From Marinobacter maritimus (GTDB taxonomy: Bacteria > Pseudomonadota > Gammaproteobacteria > Pseudomonadales > Oleiphilaceae): DNA of 64,000 nt. A program made the translations under genes and the position numbers. The notes under the pieces are model-generated. The model ran no database searches. It was given only the letters and a program-made list of their open reading frames with translations, and was not told where the DNA came from. The DNA lies in the NCBI RefSeq assembly GCF_007671675.1, contig NZ_VCGW01000001.1, positions 248,001 to 312,000 on the forward strand, in the 5' to 3' direction. Below are positions 20,485-29,934 of the stretch, one piece after another (position 1 is the first letter of the stretch; each line of letters starts with the position of its first letter).

Positions 20485-20512
20485 AGGCCCCGAAGGAAAC
20501 CTTCAGGGCCAC
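20485..20512 (-). terminator. Terminator-like hairpin upstream of yejK
   Basis: On the minus strand GGCCCTGAAGG, TTT, CCTTCGGGGCC then TTTTT. Good intrinsic terminator for minus-strand transcription arriving from cysN. It lies only 34 bases before the yejK ATG, leaving little room for a separate yejK promoter, so it may act as an attenuator in the yejK leader. Confidence 0.65.
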
Positions 20513-20586
20513 AGATTCTGCCACGGACAACTATTACATTCACGACTAAAACGATAATTGACTGGTTGGGAGTTGGCCCAGGAGCA

Positions 20587-20657
20587 GGGGTGTCTTTTCT
20601 TCTGGAAAAAGCAACTCGCTGCGCTCAGACATCTTTTTCCAGAAGAAAAGACACCCC
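20587..20657 (-). repeat. Long inverted repeat, GTCTGAGCG core, copy 2
   Basis: Arms 20587-20611 and 20633-20657 are perfect 25-base complements, extendable outward by GGAG/CTCC. The 21-base centre (20612-20632), read on the minus strand, is ATGTCTGAGCGC... and matches copy 1 at 20 of 21 positions. It lies 53 bases past the cysN stop. Confidence 0.75.
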
Positions 20658-20709
20658 CACTCCTTGGCTTCCATCACCGAATTAGGGCGATATTAATGCT
20701 TGTCTTGGT

Positions 20710-22368
20710 TTAGATCCGTTTATTGCGAATCAGCTCCTGCACCAGTGTTGCCGCAACACCGGAAACTTCCTCTGTGCTATCAGCCTTTATCGAAACATTT
20801 GCCACATCAGTACCAAGGTTCAAAGCTATCGCAATCAGTCCATAGGCTGTCAGCAGTTGCGCAGCGCGGCGGCGGTCATCGGCATAGCCGGCGTTATCTT
20901 CACTAAGAATGACGGTGGTCTTGCCTTGATCAAACAGCGCGCGTTCCACTGCCAGCGCGAGGGCAGATGCCTGTTTGCCAGAGCAACCAATTATAATCGG
21001 TTTCTGAGCCAGCCGGCGTTCGCGCTCTTCCGGGCTCACGGGCTCCAGAGTTCCTGTGGTATCTGCCAGGCTGTCAATCATGCCGGCGCCAACGGTTACG
21101 TTGGTGAGTCGGTCGATCACTATAAAACTGCCAGTAGCATGGTTGCGCTGGTAGGCGTCGAATGCGATTGGCTGGCTCAGGGTGAGGTCACACAGGCCGA
21201 TTTCATTCACCTGCAGCAGGGCAGGGTTGGCGTGCTGTTCCAGCGTGTTTACGTCGGTCTGATAGTGGATCTTCCGGACCGTACCCGAAGTGAAGGTCGG
21301 CCCCAACTTGATGTCATACAGGCGCCCGGTTTGAAGTGGTGCATCGGTCATCCACACGATATTTGCCTTGAAGCGGTTGCCTACTTCCGGCTCGTCTTCT
21401 GGCTTGACCAGCATGTCACCACGGCTGACGTCGATTTCGTCCGTGAGGGTCAGTGTCACCGCCTGGTCGATATAGGCTTCTTCGAGATTGCCATCGAAGG
21501 TGACGACTTCCTTGATCGTGCTGGTTCGGCGGGAGGGCAGGGCCATGACCTTGTCACCCGGGCTGATCACTCCGGAAGCGATGGTGCCGCAAAAGCCGCG
21601 GAAGTTCAGGTTGGGGCGGGTCACGTATTGCACCGGGAATCGGAAGTGCTCCAGATTCTTGTCCCGTCCTACTTCTACCGTTTCCAGAATGTCCATCAGC
21701 GGCTGGCCGTTAAACCAGGGCATGTTCTCGCTGCGGTTGACCACGTTGTCGCCTTCCAGCGCCGAGATCGGCACAAAGCGGACATCGTTAAGCCCTAGTC
21801 TCGCGGCGAAGGCCAGGTATTCCTCTCTGATCTCGTTGAAGCGGTCTTCGCTGAAATCAACCAGGTCCATTTTGTTCACGGCTACCACAATGTGCCGGAT
21901 GCCAAGCAGGGAGGCGATAAACGAGTGCCGGCGAGTCTGGGTCAGCACCCCGCGACGGGCATCGATCATCAGAATGGCGACCTGAGCTGTAGACCCACCG
22001 GTAGCCATGTTGCGGGTGTATTGCTCGTGGCCCGGCGTGTCCGCAATGATGAACTTGCGTTTATCGGTCGAGAAGTAGCGGTAGGCAACGTCAATAGTAA
22101 TGCCTTGCTCGCGCTCGGCCTGCAAGCCGTCAACCAGCAATGCGAGATCAAGCTTTTCACCGGTAGTACCCATCTTGGCGCTGTCGGTTTTCAGGGTGGC
22201 CATGTGATCTTCGTAGATCATTTTGGTGTCGTGCAGCAGGCGACCGATCAGGGTGCTTTTGCCATCATCGACGCTGCCGCAGGTAAGCAGGCGCAGCAGC
22301 TCTTTGTTCTCGTGCTGCTTGAGGTAAGCCTGAATGTCTTCGGCGATGAGATCAGATTGATGTGACAT
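20710..22368 (-). CDS. cysN: Sulfate adenylyltransferase GTPase subunit CysN with degenerate APS-kinase tail
   Basis: 552 aa. Residues 1 to about 450 are a complete CysN GTPase: [13 protein letters not shown] (G1), DTPGHEQY (G3), NKMDLVD (G4) and beta-barrel domains. It drives APS synthesis by CysD. The last 97 residues (20713-21003) align in order with a fused CysC domain of Pseudomonas CysNC (SPEERERR linker, [13 protein letters not shown], then a [13 protein letters not shown] end), but the P-loop reads [11 protein letters not shown] instead of GLSGAGKST and the central catalytic part is missing. So APS kinase activity is not expected. ATG 22368 is used ([12 protein letters not shown]); it is one base past the cysD stop. 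Confidence 0.93.
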   Translation of the reverse strand: MSHQSDLIAEDIQAYLKQHENKELLRLLTCGSVDDGKSTLIGRLLHDTKMIYEDHMATLKTDSAKMGTTGEKLDLALLVDGLQAEREQGITIDVAYRYFSTDKRKFIIADTPGHEQYTRNMATGGSTAQVAILMIDARRGVLTQTRRHSFIASLLGIRHIVVAVNKMDLVDFSEDRFNEIREEYLAFAARLGLNDVRFVPISALEGDNVVNRSENMPWFNGQPLMDILETVEVGRDKNLEHFRFPVQYVTRPNLNFRGFCGTIASGVISPGDKVMALPSRRTSTIKEVVTFDGNLEEAYIDQAVTLTLTDEIDVSRGDMLVKPEDEPEVGNRFKANIVWMTDAPLQTGRLYDIKLGPTFTSGTVRKIHYQTDVNTLEQHANPALLQVNEIGLCDLTLSQPIAFDAYQRNHATGSFIVIDRLTNVTVGAGMIDSLADTTGTLEPVSPEERERRLAQKPIIIGCSGKQASALALAVERALFDQGKTTVILSEDNAGYADDRRRAAQLLTAYGLIAIALNLGTDVANVSIKADSTEEVSGVAATLVQELIRNKRI

Positions 22369-22369
22369 A

Positions 22370-23278
22370 TCAGAAGTACCCTTCCCGCTTTTTCTGTTCC
22401 ATGGAGCCTGCCGAGTCATGATCAATCACGCGGCCCTGACGTTCTGAGCTGGTAGCCAACAACATTTCCTGAATAATCTCGGGCAAGGTGTTTGCCTCGG
22501 ATTCAATGGCACCTGTCAGTGGATAGCACCCCAGGGTGCGAAAACGGATGGACTTCATCATCGGCGTTTCACCCTCTTTCAACGGCATGCGGTCGTCGTC
22601 CACCATGATCAGTGAGCCGTCGCGCTCCACTACCGGGCGGACCGCCGAGTAGTAAAGTGGAACGATTTCAATGTTCTCCAGATAGATGTACTGCCAGATA
22701 TCGAGCTCGGTCCAGTTGGAGAGTGGGAATACCCGGATGCTCTCCCCCTTGTTCACCTTGCCGTTATAGGTGTTCCAGAGTTCCGGGCGTTGGTTTTTCG
22801 GGTCCCAGCGGTGATATTCGTCGCGGAAAGAATAGACTCGCTCCTTGGCTCGGGATTTCTCTTCATCCCTGCGAGCGCCACCGAATGCGGCATCAAACCC
22901 ATACTTATCCAGCGCTTGCTTGAGTGCCTGGGTTTTCATCACATCTGTATGCTTTGCACTGCCGTGGGTAAATGGCCCGATACCCTGTTCCACGCCGTCC
23001 TGATTGATGTGCACAATCAGATCCAGTCCGTACTCCTTCACCTTCCGCTCCCGGAAATCAATCATCTCCCGGAATTTCCAGGTGGTGTCCACATGCATCA
23101 GAGGGAAGGGCAGCTTGCCGGGAAAAAAGGCTTTGCGGGCCAAGTGCAGCATGACCGCAGAATCCTTGCCAATGGAGTAGAGCATGACCGGATTATCAAA
23201 CTCGGCGGCCACCTCGCGGATGATGTGGATGCTTTCCGCTTCCAGTTGTTTCAGGTGCGTAAGGTTATATGTGGTCAT
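22370..23278 (-). CDS. cysD: Sulfate adenylyltransferase subunit CysD
   Basis: 302 aa PAPS-reductase-fold ATP sulfurylase catalytic subunit making APS from sulfate and ATP. Seen: [13 protein letters not shown] (PP-loop) near residue 35, the [12 protein letters not shown] segment, [16 protein letters not shown] near residue 140 and [18 protein letters not shown] 23278 ([17 protein letters not shown]) matches the family. First gene of the cysDN pair. Confidence 0.96.
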   Translation of the reverse strand: MTTYNLTHLKQLEAESIHIIREVAAEFDNPVMLYSIGKDSAVMLHLARKAFFPGKLPFPLMHVDTTWKFREMIDFRERKVKEYGLDLIVHINQDGVEQGIGPFTHGSAKHTDVMKTQALKQALDKYGFDAAFGGARRDEEKSRAKERVYSFRDEYHRWDPKNQRPELWNTYNGKVNKGESIRVFPLSNWTELDIWQYIYLENIEIVPLYYSAVRPVVERDGSLIMVDDDRMPLKEGETPMMKSIRFRTLGCYPLTGAIESEANTLPEIIQEMLLATSSERQGRVIDHDSAGSMEQKKREGYF

Positions 23279-23445
23279 GATAATCCGTTGCCGCAGCGGG
23301 CCTTGAGGGCGTGCAAATTTGAACGGTAAGTGTATCAGAGGCAATAAGGCTATAAGAAGCCTTGTGGTTAGAGTTTTGCGTTATAGCAATATAGCGCTCA
23401 AGTGAAGGCTGGGGGGAGTGAGCGAAAGCCTTGAGCTGTCCGGGC

Positions 23446-23856
23446 TCAAGCGGGCTTGCACGTGTTGGCCAGGAGTTTTCGGACATATCTGTCTACGTAA
23501 TCAAGTCCGTTACCCTCGAAATCCGCAAACTGGATGCCGAGCTGAAATTCGTCCCTTGCTATCCTTCGCAGATAAACGATATTCCCGTTGGCTAGAATTG
23601 ATACAGGTTGAATTGCGATAACAGGCACCGAGAACCGGGCTTTAACCGACATCAAATTCCCGGGTGCGGGGGCTTTAAGGTGCGGTATAAGCTGGCCTGC
23701 AGTTTCCTGATTGCAGGAGATCATAACGCCTGTACGCGAGAGGTTGGAGGTTTTGCAGGTAAGCTGACAACCATCCGGCGTCTCGATAACGATGTCGCTA
23801 ACAACATCCACACGTTGCTGGTTACGCAAATTTGGCTTCATTGTGGGAGCTTTCAT
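23446..23856 (-). CDS. PilZ-domain protein, predicted c-di-GMP binder
   Basis: 136 aa if translated from ATG 23856. A single PilZ domain with both binding motifs intact: RNQQR (RxxxR) near residue 10 and NLSRTG (D/NxSxxG) about 30 residues later. Binding of cyclic di-GMP is therefore likely; the output is unknown. Start uncertain: ATG 23841 and 23952 are alternatives, none with a clear ribosome site. Stands alone upstream of cysD on the same strand; a GCTCAAG/CTTGAGC stem follows it. Confidence 0.82.
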   Translation of the reverse strand: MKAPTMKPNLRNQQRVDVVSDIVIETPDGCQLTCKTSNLSRTGVMISCNQETAGQLIPHLKAPAPGNLMSVKARFSVPVIAIQPVSILANGNIVYLRRIARDEFQLGIQFADFEGNGLDYVDRYVRKLLANTCKPA

Positions 23857-24177
23857 GGGCACTCTTGTTGGCACTCTTTTGGGCAACCCCGTCGGCCCTG
23901 TCAGGGCATGCTCGGACTCAAATAATGTTTCAGAACAACGTGTAAACGACAAAAAGTGTAGTTGCTTATTTTCTGATCAGCAACTCGAGTGTCGCACATT
24001 GTGTCAGATTTATTATAATTTTCTGAACAAGGATTCACAAATTTGACTCAGGTCAGAAACCTTCAGCCTACCCTTGCCGCTCGGCTTTTGCTGCAGAAAG
24101 GTGCTCTACTGGTGTAAAATCACCGCCTCCATTCATTCGCGTGCTCCCGCCGGGCGCCAGGAATCCTGAAACGCTTT

Positions 24178-25521
24178 ATGACAGAACAAACCGAGAACAC
24201 AGTGGCTGGTAACGGCAAAGTTGGCTTTATCAGTCTGGGCTGCCCCAAAGCTCTGGTAGATTCCGAGCGTATCCTGACCCAGTTGCGGCTGGATGGCTAC
24301 GATGTGGTACCCACCTACAACGATGCAGACATTGTGGTGGTGAACACCTGCGGCTTTATTGATGCGGCCAAGCAGGAGTCTCTGGATGCCATCGGTGAGG
24401 CCATCAAGGAAAACGGCAAGGTGATCGTCACCGGTTGCATGGGTGTCGAAGCCGATAAAATCCGCGAAACTCATCCTGGCGTGCTCGCGGTTTCTGGCCC
24501 GCATGCCTATGAAGAGGTGGTCGGCGCCGTGCATCAGTTTGTGCCTCCAGCGCGCGAGCATGATCCGTTCACTGACCTGGTGCCGCCCCAAGGCATTAAA
24601 CTGACACCTCGGCATTACGCGTATCTCAAGATTTCCGAAGGCTGCAATCACCGATGCACTTTCTGCATCATCCCTTCCATGAGGGGCGATCTGGTAAGCC
24701 GTCCTATTGGCGATGTGATGGACGAAGCCCAGCGGTTGGTCGACGCCGGAGTGAAAGAGCTGCTGGTGATCTCCCAGGACACCTCGGCTTACGGTGTCGA
24801 TACCAAGTACCGTACCGGCTTTTGGCAAGGGCGACCGCTGAAAACCAAAATGCAGTCGCTGTGCGAGGCATTAGGCGAAATGGGTGTGTGGGTTCGCTTG
24901 CACTATGTGTATCCCTACCCCCATGTGGACGGCATAATCCCGTTGATGGCGGAAGGCAAAATCCTGCCGTATCTGGATATCCCGTTTCAGCACGCCAGCC
25001 CGAAAGTGCTGAAAGCCATGAAGCGCCCGGCTCACGACAGCAAAACTCTGGATCGCATTCGCAAATGGCGGGAAATCTGCCCGGAACTGACCATTCGCTC
25101 CACCTTTATTGTGGGCTTTCCTGGTGAAACCGAAGAAGATTTTCAGTACCTGCTGGATTGGCTGGACGAGGCTCAACTCGATCGCGTGGGCGCCTTTACT
25201 TACAGTGCGGTCGAGGGTGCCAAGGCCAACGAAATTGACGGCGCAGTGCCTGAAGAGGTCAAGGAAGAGCGCCTGGCTCGCTTTATGGCCAAACAGGCTG
25301 AAATATCTGCCGCCCGTTTGCAGGCGAAGATTGGCACAACCATTGATGTGCTTATCGACGAGGTAGACGAAGAGGGCGCCATAGGTCGTTCCAAAGCCGA
25401 TGCGCCAGAGATTGATGGCATGGTGTATCTGAACGATGTCACCGACCTTGAGCCGGGGCAGATTGTTCGTGTCGTGGTTGAGCACGCCGACGAGCATGAC
25501 CTGTGGGCGTCTCTGGTCTGA
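24178..25521 (+). CDS. rimO: Ribosomal protein S12 methylthiotransferase RimO
   Basis: 447 aa radical-SAM enzyme that methylthiolates Asp of ribosomal protein S12. UPF0004 domain with [25 protein letters not shown] and VTGCMGVEA cysteines; radical SAM motif [15 protein letters not shown] near residue 157; TRAM domain at the end. The [11 protein letters not shown] signature separates it from MiaB, which is also in the window. Ends at a hairpin shared with the convergent pycB. Confidence 0.96.
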   Translation: MTEQTENTVAGNGKVGFISLGCPKALVDSERILTQLRLDGYDVVPTYNDADIVVVNTCGFIDAAKQESLDAIGEAIKENGKVIVTGCMGVEADKIRETHPGVLAVSGPHAYEEVVGAVHQFVPPAREHDPFTDLVPPQGIKLTPRHYAYLKISEGCNHRCTFCIIPSMRGDLVSRPIGDVMDEAQRLVDAGVKELLVISQDTSAYGVDTKYRTGFWQGRPLKTKMQSLCEALGEMGVWVRLHYVYPYPHVDGIIPLMAEGKILPYLDIPFQHASPKVLKAMKRPAHDSKTLDRIRKWREICPELTIRSTFIVGFPGETEEDFQYLLDWLDEAQLDRVGAFTYSAVEGAKANEIDGAVPEEVKEERLARFMAKQAEISAARLQAKIGTTIDVLIDEVDEEGAIGRSKADAPEIDGMVYLNDVTDLEPGQIVRVVVEHADEHDLWASLV

Positions 25522-25552
25522 CTAAGTCCTTATAACAAAGCGAAAAATGGAG

Positions 25553-25585
25553 AGCCGCCCCTGATTTCAGAGGCGGCTTTCAGGT
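25553..25585 (+). terminator. Hairpin between rimO and pycB
   Basis: AGCCGCC (25553-25559) pairs with GGCGGCT (25572-25578), followed by TTCAGGTTTT. Plausible terminator for rimO. It also lies just past the pycB stop, where an imperfect A run could serve the other strand. Confidence 0.6.
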
Positions 25586-25600
25586 TTTAGCTTTCCGGTT

Positions 25601-27415
25601 TTACGACGATGAGGCGATGTCGATCAGCACTTCACCCGGCGTTACCCGATCGCCTTTGGTTACGTAAATCGCTTCTACTTTGCCGTCGATGTTGGCGTGA
25701 ACCTCGGTTTCCATCTTCATGGCCTCGGTAATCAGCACAGCCTGGCCCGCACTGACGGTATCGCCTTCGCTCACCAGAACTTCCACCACATTGCCGGGCA
25801 TGGCAGTGCTGACATGCCCGGGTGATGAGGCCTTCATGCGACCGCTACCGCCCTCGGCCGTGTATTCGTTCAGGGGCTCGAACACCACTTCTTCTGGCAT
25901 ACCATCCAGCGACAGGTACAGTTTGCGCCTGCCCGCACCCGAGTCACCGGAGCCTGTAACAGCCACTTCGTAACTCTCGCCATGGACTTCAATCCGGAAT
26001 TCAGTCGCAACGCCGGTGCCCAAACGCTCCTGGGATTTTGCTTCTGGCGGCAGCAGCGGCTCCGGTACCAGAGTGCCGTCTTTACGCTGCTGCAGGAATT
26101 CGCGGCCCAGGTCGGGAAACATGGCGTAGGTGAGCACGTCTTCTTCGCTGAGGGCCAGCTCGCCAATGTCTTTGCGCAGTTTGTTCATTTCCGGGCTGAG
26201 TTGGTCTGCAGGGCGGCCTTCATCGACGGATTCATTGCCTATGGCTTTGTTGCGGACTTGCGCATTAACCGGCGCTGGTGGTTGGCCATAGCCGCCCTGA
26301 AGATAGCGTTTTACTTCGTTGGTGATGGTTTTGTAGCGTTGGCCGGCCAGTACATTGTAAACCGCCTGAGTCCCTACTATTTGCGACGTGGGCGTGACCA
26401 ATGGCGGAAAGCCCAGATCTTCACGCACTCGCGGAATTTCATCGAATACTTCGCGAATGCGATCCAGGGCGTTCTGCTCTTTGAGCTGATTGGCCAGGTT
26501 AGACATCATGCCGCCGGGTACCTGATTGATCTGCACTGATACGTCTTCGCGGGTAAACTCACTTTCAAATTGTTGGTATTTCTTGCGGACTTCGCGGAAG
26601 TAGTCGGCAATCTCGCTCAGCAGCGTCAAGTCCAGACCGGTGTCATAAGCGGTGCCTTTGAGTGCGGCCACCTGGGATTCAGTGGCCGGGTGGCTGGTGC
26701 CCGAGGAAAACGATGAAATCGCGGTATCAATGCGGTCGGCTCCGGCCTCAATGGCCTTGAGCTGGCACAAGGGCGCCAGGCCCGAGGTTGAGTGGCTGTG
26801 AATGATCAGCGGCAGGTCCACTTCAGCCTTGATGGCTTGCACCAGATCAAAGGTGGCGTAGGGCGTTAGCAGTCCCGCCATGTCTTTGATAGCGATAGAG
26901 TCTGCGCCCATGGCCTGCATGGCTTTGGCTTGCTGCACAAACAACTCCGGAGTGTGTACTGGGCTGGTGGTATAGCAGATGGTGCCTTGGGCGTGCTTGC
27001 CGGCTTTTTTCACCGCTTTCATGGCCGTTTCAATGTTGCGCAGGTCGTTCAGCGCGTCGAACACCCGGAATACGTCTATGCCGTTGTCGGCGGCTTTCTG
27101 TACAAAGGCCTCTACAACGTCGTCGGCGTAATGTCGGTAGCCCAGCAAGTTCTGGCCTCGCAGCAACATCTGCAGACGAGTGTTGGGTAGTGCCTCGCGC
27201 AACTGGCGCAGCCGTTCCCAGGGGTCTTCTTTCAAAAACCGAACGCAGGCGTCAAAGGTGGCTCCGCCCCAGACTTCCAGCGACCAGTAGCCAATCTTGT
27301 CCAGTTTGTCGCAGATCGGCAGCATGTCTTCGGTGCGCATGCGGGTTGCGATTAAAGACTGGTGCGCGTCACGCAAAGTCAGGTCTGTCACTTCAATTCG
27401 TTTTGCTTGGCTCAT
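25601..27415 (-). CDS. pycB: Pyruvate carboxylase subunit B (carboxyltransferase-biotinyl)
   Basis: 604 aa. N-terminal carboxyltransferase TIM barrel (TDLTLRDAHQSLIATRMRT; HSHSTSGLAP; metal-binding residues in the barrel), a PYC/OadA middle domain, and a C-terminal biotinyl domain with EAMKMET (Lys biotinylated) near residue 568. Paired with the biotin carboxylase gene immediately upstream and divergent LysR, as in Pseudomonas PycA/PycB/PycR, so anaplerotic pyruvate carboxylation is favoured over oxaloacetate decarboxylase alpha, which the sequence alone resembles equally. No OadB/OadG genes here. ATG 27415 (MSQAKRIEVTDL) chosen by homology. Confidence 0.92.
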   Translation of the reverse strand: MSQAKRIEVTDLTLRDAHQSLIATRMRTEDMLPICDKLDKIGYWSLEVWGGATFDACVRFLKEDPWERLRQLREALPNTRLQMLLRGQNLLGYRHYADDVVEAFVQKAADNGIDVFRVFDALNDLRNIETAMKAVKKAGKHAQGTICYTTSPVHTPELFVQQAKAMQAMGADSIAIKDMAGLLTPYATFDLVQAIKAEVDLPLIIHSHSTSGLAPLCQLKAIEAGADRIDTAISSFSSGTSHPATESQVAALKGTAYDTGLDLTLLSEIADYFREVRKKYQQFESEFTREDVSVQINQVPGGMMSNLANQLKEQNALDRIREVFDEIPRVREDLGFPPLVTPTSQIVGTQAVYNVLAGQRYKTITNEVKRYLQGGYGQPPAPVNAQVRNKAIGNESVDEGRPADQLSPEMNKLRKDIGELALSEEDVLTYAMFPDLGREFLQQRKDGTLVPEPLLPPEAKSQERLGTGVATEFRIEVHGESYEVAVTGSGDSGAGRRKLYLSLDGMPEEVVFEPLNEYTAEGGSGRMKASSPGHVSTAMPGNVVEVLVSEGDTVSAGQAVLITEAMKMETEVHANIDGKVEAIYVTKGDRVTPGEVLIDIASSS

Positions 27416-27434
27416 GATTTCGTTCTCCTGCGGA

Positions 27435-28850
27435 TTACCAGCCTGCGTGCGCGGCAATGGTGGCGGCGAGGGCAAGCGCAATTTCACTGGGGTGGCGCTT
27501 GGTTGAATAGTTCAGCAGTTCCGGGTGGTCGGGCACAAAGCTGGTGTTGAATACTCCTTTGCGAAAGTCCGCGTGATCCAGAATTTGCTGGTAATAGTTG
27601 GCGGTGGTTTTGATCCCGTGCAGGCGCATGTCGTCCAGTGCGCGTTTGCCTCTTGCAATCACCTCGTCCCAGGTCAGCGCCCACACCACCAGTTTCAGAC
27701 ACATGGAATCGTAGTAAGGCGGTATTTCATAACCTGTGTAAATGGCAGTATCCACTCGCACACCAGGGCCGCCTGGCGCGTAGTAATGGGTTATGCGACC
27801 AAAGCTGGGCAAGAAATCGTTTTTCGGATCTTCCGCGTTGATGCGAAATTGCAGCGCATAGCCCCGATACTGGACATCCTCTTGTCGATAGCTCAGGGGC
27901 AGTCCGGAGGCTATGCGCAGTTGCTCGCGCACAATGTCTACACCGGTAATGGCCTCGGTGATGGTGTGCTCCACCTGCACCCGGGTGTTCATTTCCATAA
28001 AGTGAACTTCGTTGCCAGACAGCAGGAACTCCACAGTGCCGGCGTTCTCGTAGCCCACGGCTTTGGCAGCGCGTACCGCGAGATCACCAATGTACTGTCG
28101 CTGCTCTGGCGTCAGCTGGGGGCTGGGCGCGATCTCGATCAGTTTCTGATTGCGGCGCTGGATGGAGCAGTCACGCTCAAATAGATGGATGGCGTTGCCC
28201 TGGCTGTCCGCCAGTATCTGAACCTCAATGTGGCGCGGGTTCACAATGCATTTTTCCATGAACACTTCAGCGGAACCAAAAGCCTTCGTGGCCTCGGAAA
28301 TGACCCTTGGGTACTGCACTTTTAACTCTTGCGGTGTGTCACAGCGGCGGATGCCGCGACCGCCGCCGCCAGAGGTGGCTTTGAGCATCACGGGATAGCC
28401 AATCTCGTTGGCCAGTTCCAGGGCCTCATCAAGGCTGTCCAGATTGCCTTCGGAGCCAGGTGTAATAGGAATGCCTGCCGCGCGCATGCTGTCGCGGGCC
28501 TGGGTTTTGTCACCCATGCCATGGATTACGCCGGATTTCGGACCAATAAACGCCACGCCTTTCTGTTCGCACAGGCGCGCAAAGTTGGCGTTTTCTGACA
28601 GGAAGCCGTAGCCAGGGTGAACGGCATCGCAGCCGGTTTCGACCGCCAGGTTTACGATGCGGGCCGGGTCGAGATAGCCTGCCAATGGGTCGTCGCCCAG
28701 AGAGTAGGATTCATCAGCTCGTTTAACATGCAATCCGTATCGGTCCGGTTCGGTGTAGATGGCCACCGAACGTATTCCCATTTCAGCACAGGCCCGCACG
28801 ATGCGAACGGCGATTTCGCCGCGGTTGGCGATTAACACTTTCTTCAGCAT
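27435..28850 (-). CDS. pycA: Pyruvate carboxylase subunit A (biotin carboxylase)
   Basis: 471 aa ATP-grasp biotin carboxylase. Seen: ANRGEIAVRIVRAC, DAVHPGYGFLSEN, glycine-rich TSGGGGRGIR, MEMNTRVQVEHTITE. It carboxylates the biotin on PycB, 19 bases downstream of its stop. The sequence also resembles AccC, but AccC normally sits with accB; the neighbour here is a carboxyltransferase-biotinyl subunit. First gene of the pycAB operon, divergent from pycR. Confidence 0.93.
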   Translation of the reverse strand: MLKKVLIANRGEIAVRIVRACAEMGIRSVAIYTEPDRYGLHVKRADESYSLGDDPLAGYLDPARIVNLAVETGCDAVHPGYGFLSENANFARLCEQKGVAFIGPKSGVIHGMGDKTQARDSMRAAGIPITPGSEGNLDSLDEALELANEIGYPVMLKATSGGGGRGIRRCDTPQELKVQYPRVISEATKAFGSAEVFMEKCIVNPRHIEVQILADSQGNAIHLFERDCSIQRRNQKLIEIAPSPQLTPEQRQYIGDLAVRAAKAVGYENAGTVEFLLSGNEVHFMEMNTRVQVEHTITEAITGVDIVREQLRIASGLPLSYRQEDVQYRGYALQFRINAEDPKNDFLPSFGRITHYYAPGGPGVRVDTAIYTGYEIPPYYDSMCLKLVVWALTWDEVIARGKRALDDMRLHGIKTTANYYQQILDHADFRKGVFNTSFVPDHPELLNYSTKRHPSEIALALAATIAAHAGW

Positions 28851-28943
28851 GGGAGTGTCCTCATTGCTTCGTCCCGAATGAAGGTGACAAAAAGAGTAAA
28901 GGGATAGATCTTCGACAAAAAATTGATATTATTTTGTTTATCT

Positions 28944-28959
28944 ATAAGTAATAACTTAT
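28944..28959. promoter_or_regulatory. Palindrome in pycA-pycR divergent region
   Basis: ATAAGTAATAACTTAT, a perfect inverted repeat of 6 bases around AATA, in an AT-rich stretch 25 bases before the LysR start. Its position suits autoregulation by the LysR protein. It does not fit a strict T-N11-A box. Confidence 0.4.
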
Positions 28960-28983
28960 GAATAGAAGCGAGAAACCTGTTTT

Positions 28984-29931
28984 ATGCCACTCAGCATTCA
29001 GAAACTGGCCAGCCGCCTGACTTTCCGGCAGCTCCAGGTTTTCAAAGCCGTGAATGATCTGAAAAGCTACAGCAAGGCCGGCGATCTGCTTGGGTTGACT
29101 CAGCCCGCCGTCAGCAGTCAGGTGCGTCACCTGGAGCAAGCGCTGGGCATGCCGATGTTTGAGTACGTTGGGCGTAAGCTTTATTGCACCGCTGCCGGCG
29201 AGGAGATGGCGGGCTGTGTGCGCTCAGTCTTCCGGGAGTTGGAGCGTGTGCAAAACAGCCTGGCGGCTCTCGAAGGGCAGGTCGCGGGTGAGCTTCGGCT
29301 GGTGGCGGTGAATACCGCACAATACGTAGTGCCTTATATGCTGAGTGCGTTTTTGCAGCTGAACCCTCAGGTGACTGTTTCGGTGGCGGTGGTAAACCGG
29401 GCAACGGCTCTGCAGCGGCTGAACGATAATTCCGATGACCTGGTGATTATGGGCATGGTGCCCGCAGAGAGGCCTCTGGCGTCGCTGCCGTTTCTGGACA
29501 ATGAACTCGTGCCGGTGGTGCCCAATGGTCATCCATTGCTTCAGCAGAAAAATGTGACGGCGCAGGAGTTTCTGGATAGTGGGTTGCTGGTGCGGGAAAG
29601 TGGTTCAGGTAGTCGCTTGGCGCTGGAGTTGCACTGCCAGGACCAGCGTTTACGGGCAAAGCCAAGTATAGAGTTGGGCTCCAATGATGCTTTAAAGCAC
29701 GCTGTTCTCGCGGGCCTGGGGGTGGCCGTTCTGCCCAAGCTGGGTGTGTCGTCAGAACTTGCCTTGGGTAGTCTGCACATTGTTGATATCAAGGGCTTTC
29801 CACTGAGGCGTAGCTGGTGTGTGGTCTACCCGCAGGCTCGGCACCCTACGCCGGCCATGCGGGCATTTATTGATTACGTGCAGCAGAATATCCGCCAGTT
29901 TGAGCAGATGTTCCTGCGGCGCCCGGAGTAG
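28984..29931 (+). CDS. pycR: LysR-family regulator, probable PycR
   Basis: 315 aa LysR-type regulator. N-terminal winged helix (LTFRQLQVFKAVNDLKSYSKAGDLLGLTQPAVSSQVRHLEQALG) at residues about 12-57, then a LysR substrate-binding domain from about residue 95. Divergent from pycAB with a 133-base shared control region, the same arrangement as P. aeruginosa pycR, so control of pyruvate carboxylase is likely. Effector unknown. Confidence 0.85.
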   Translation: MPLSIQKLASRLTFRQLQVFKAVNDLKSYSKAGDLLGLTQPAVSSQVRHLEQALGMPMFEYVGRKLYCTAAGEEMAGCVRSVFRELERVQNSLAALEGQVAGELRLVAVNTAQYVVPYMLSAFLQLNPQVTVSVAVVNRATALQRLNDNSDDLVIMGMVPAERPLASLPFLDNELVPVVPNGHPLLQQKNVTAQEFLDSGLLVRESGSGSRLALELHCQDQRLRAKPSIELGSNDALKHAVLAGLGVAVLPKLGVSSELALGSLHIVDIKGFPLRRSWCVVYPQARHPTPAMRAFIDYVQQNIRQFEQMFLRRPE

Positions 29932-29934
29932 AGC

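Noticed and set aside
22370..23344. Longer start for cysD at 23344
   Set aside because: The extra residues have no family match; ATG 23278 gives the canonical N-terminus.
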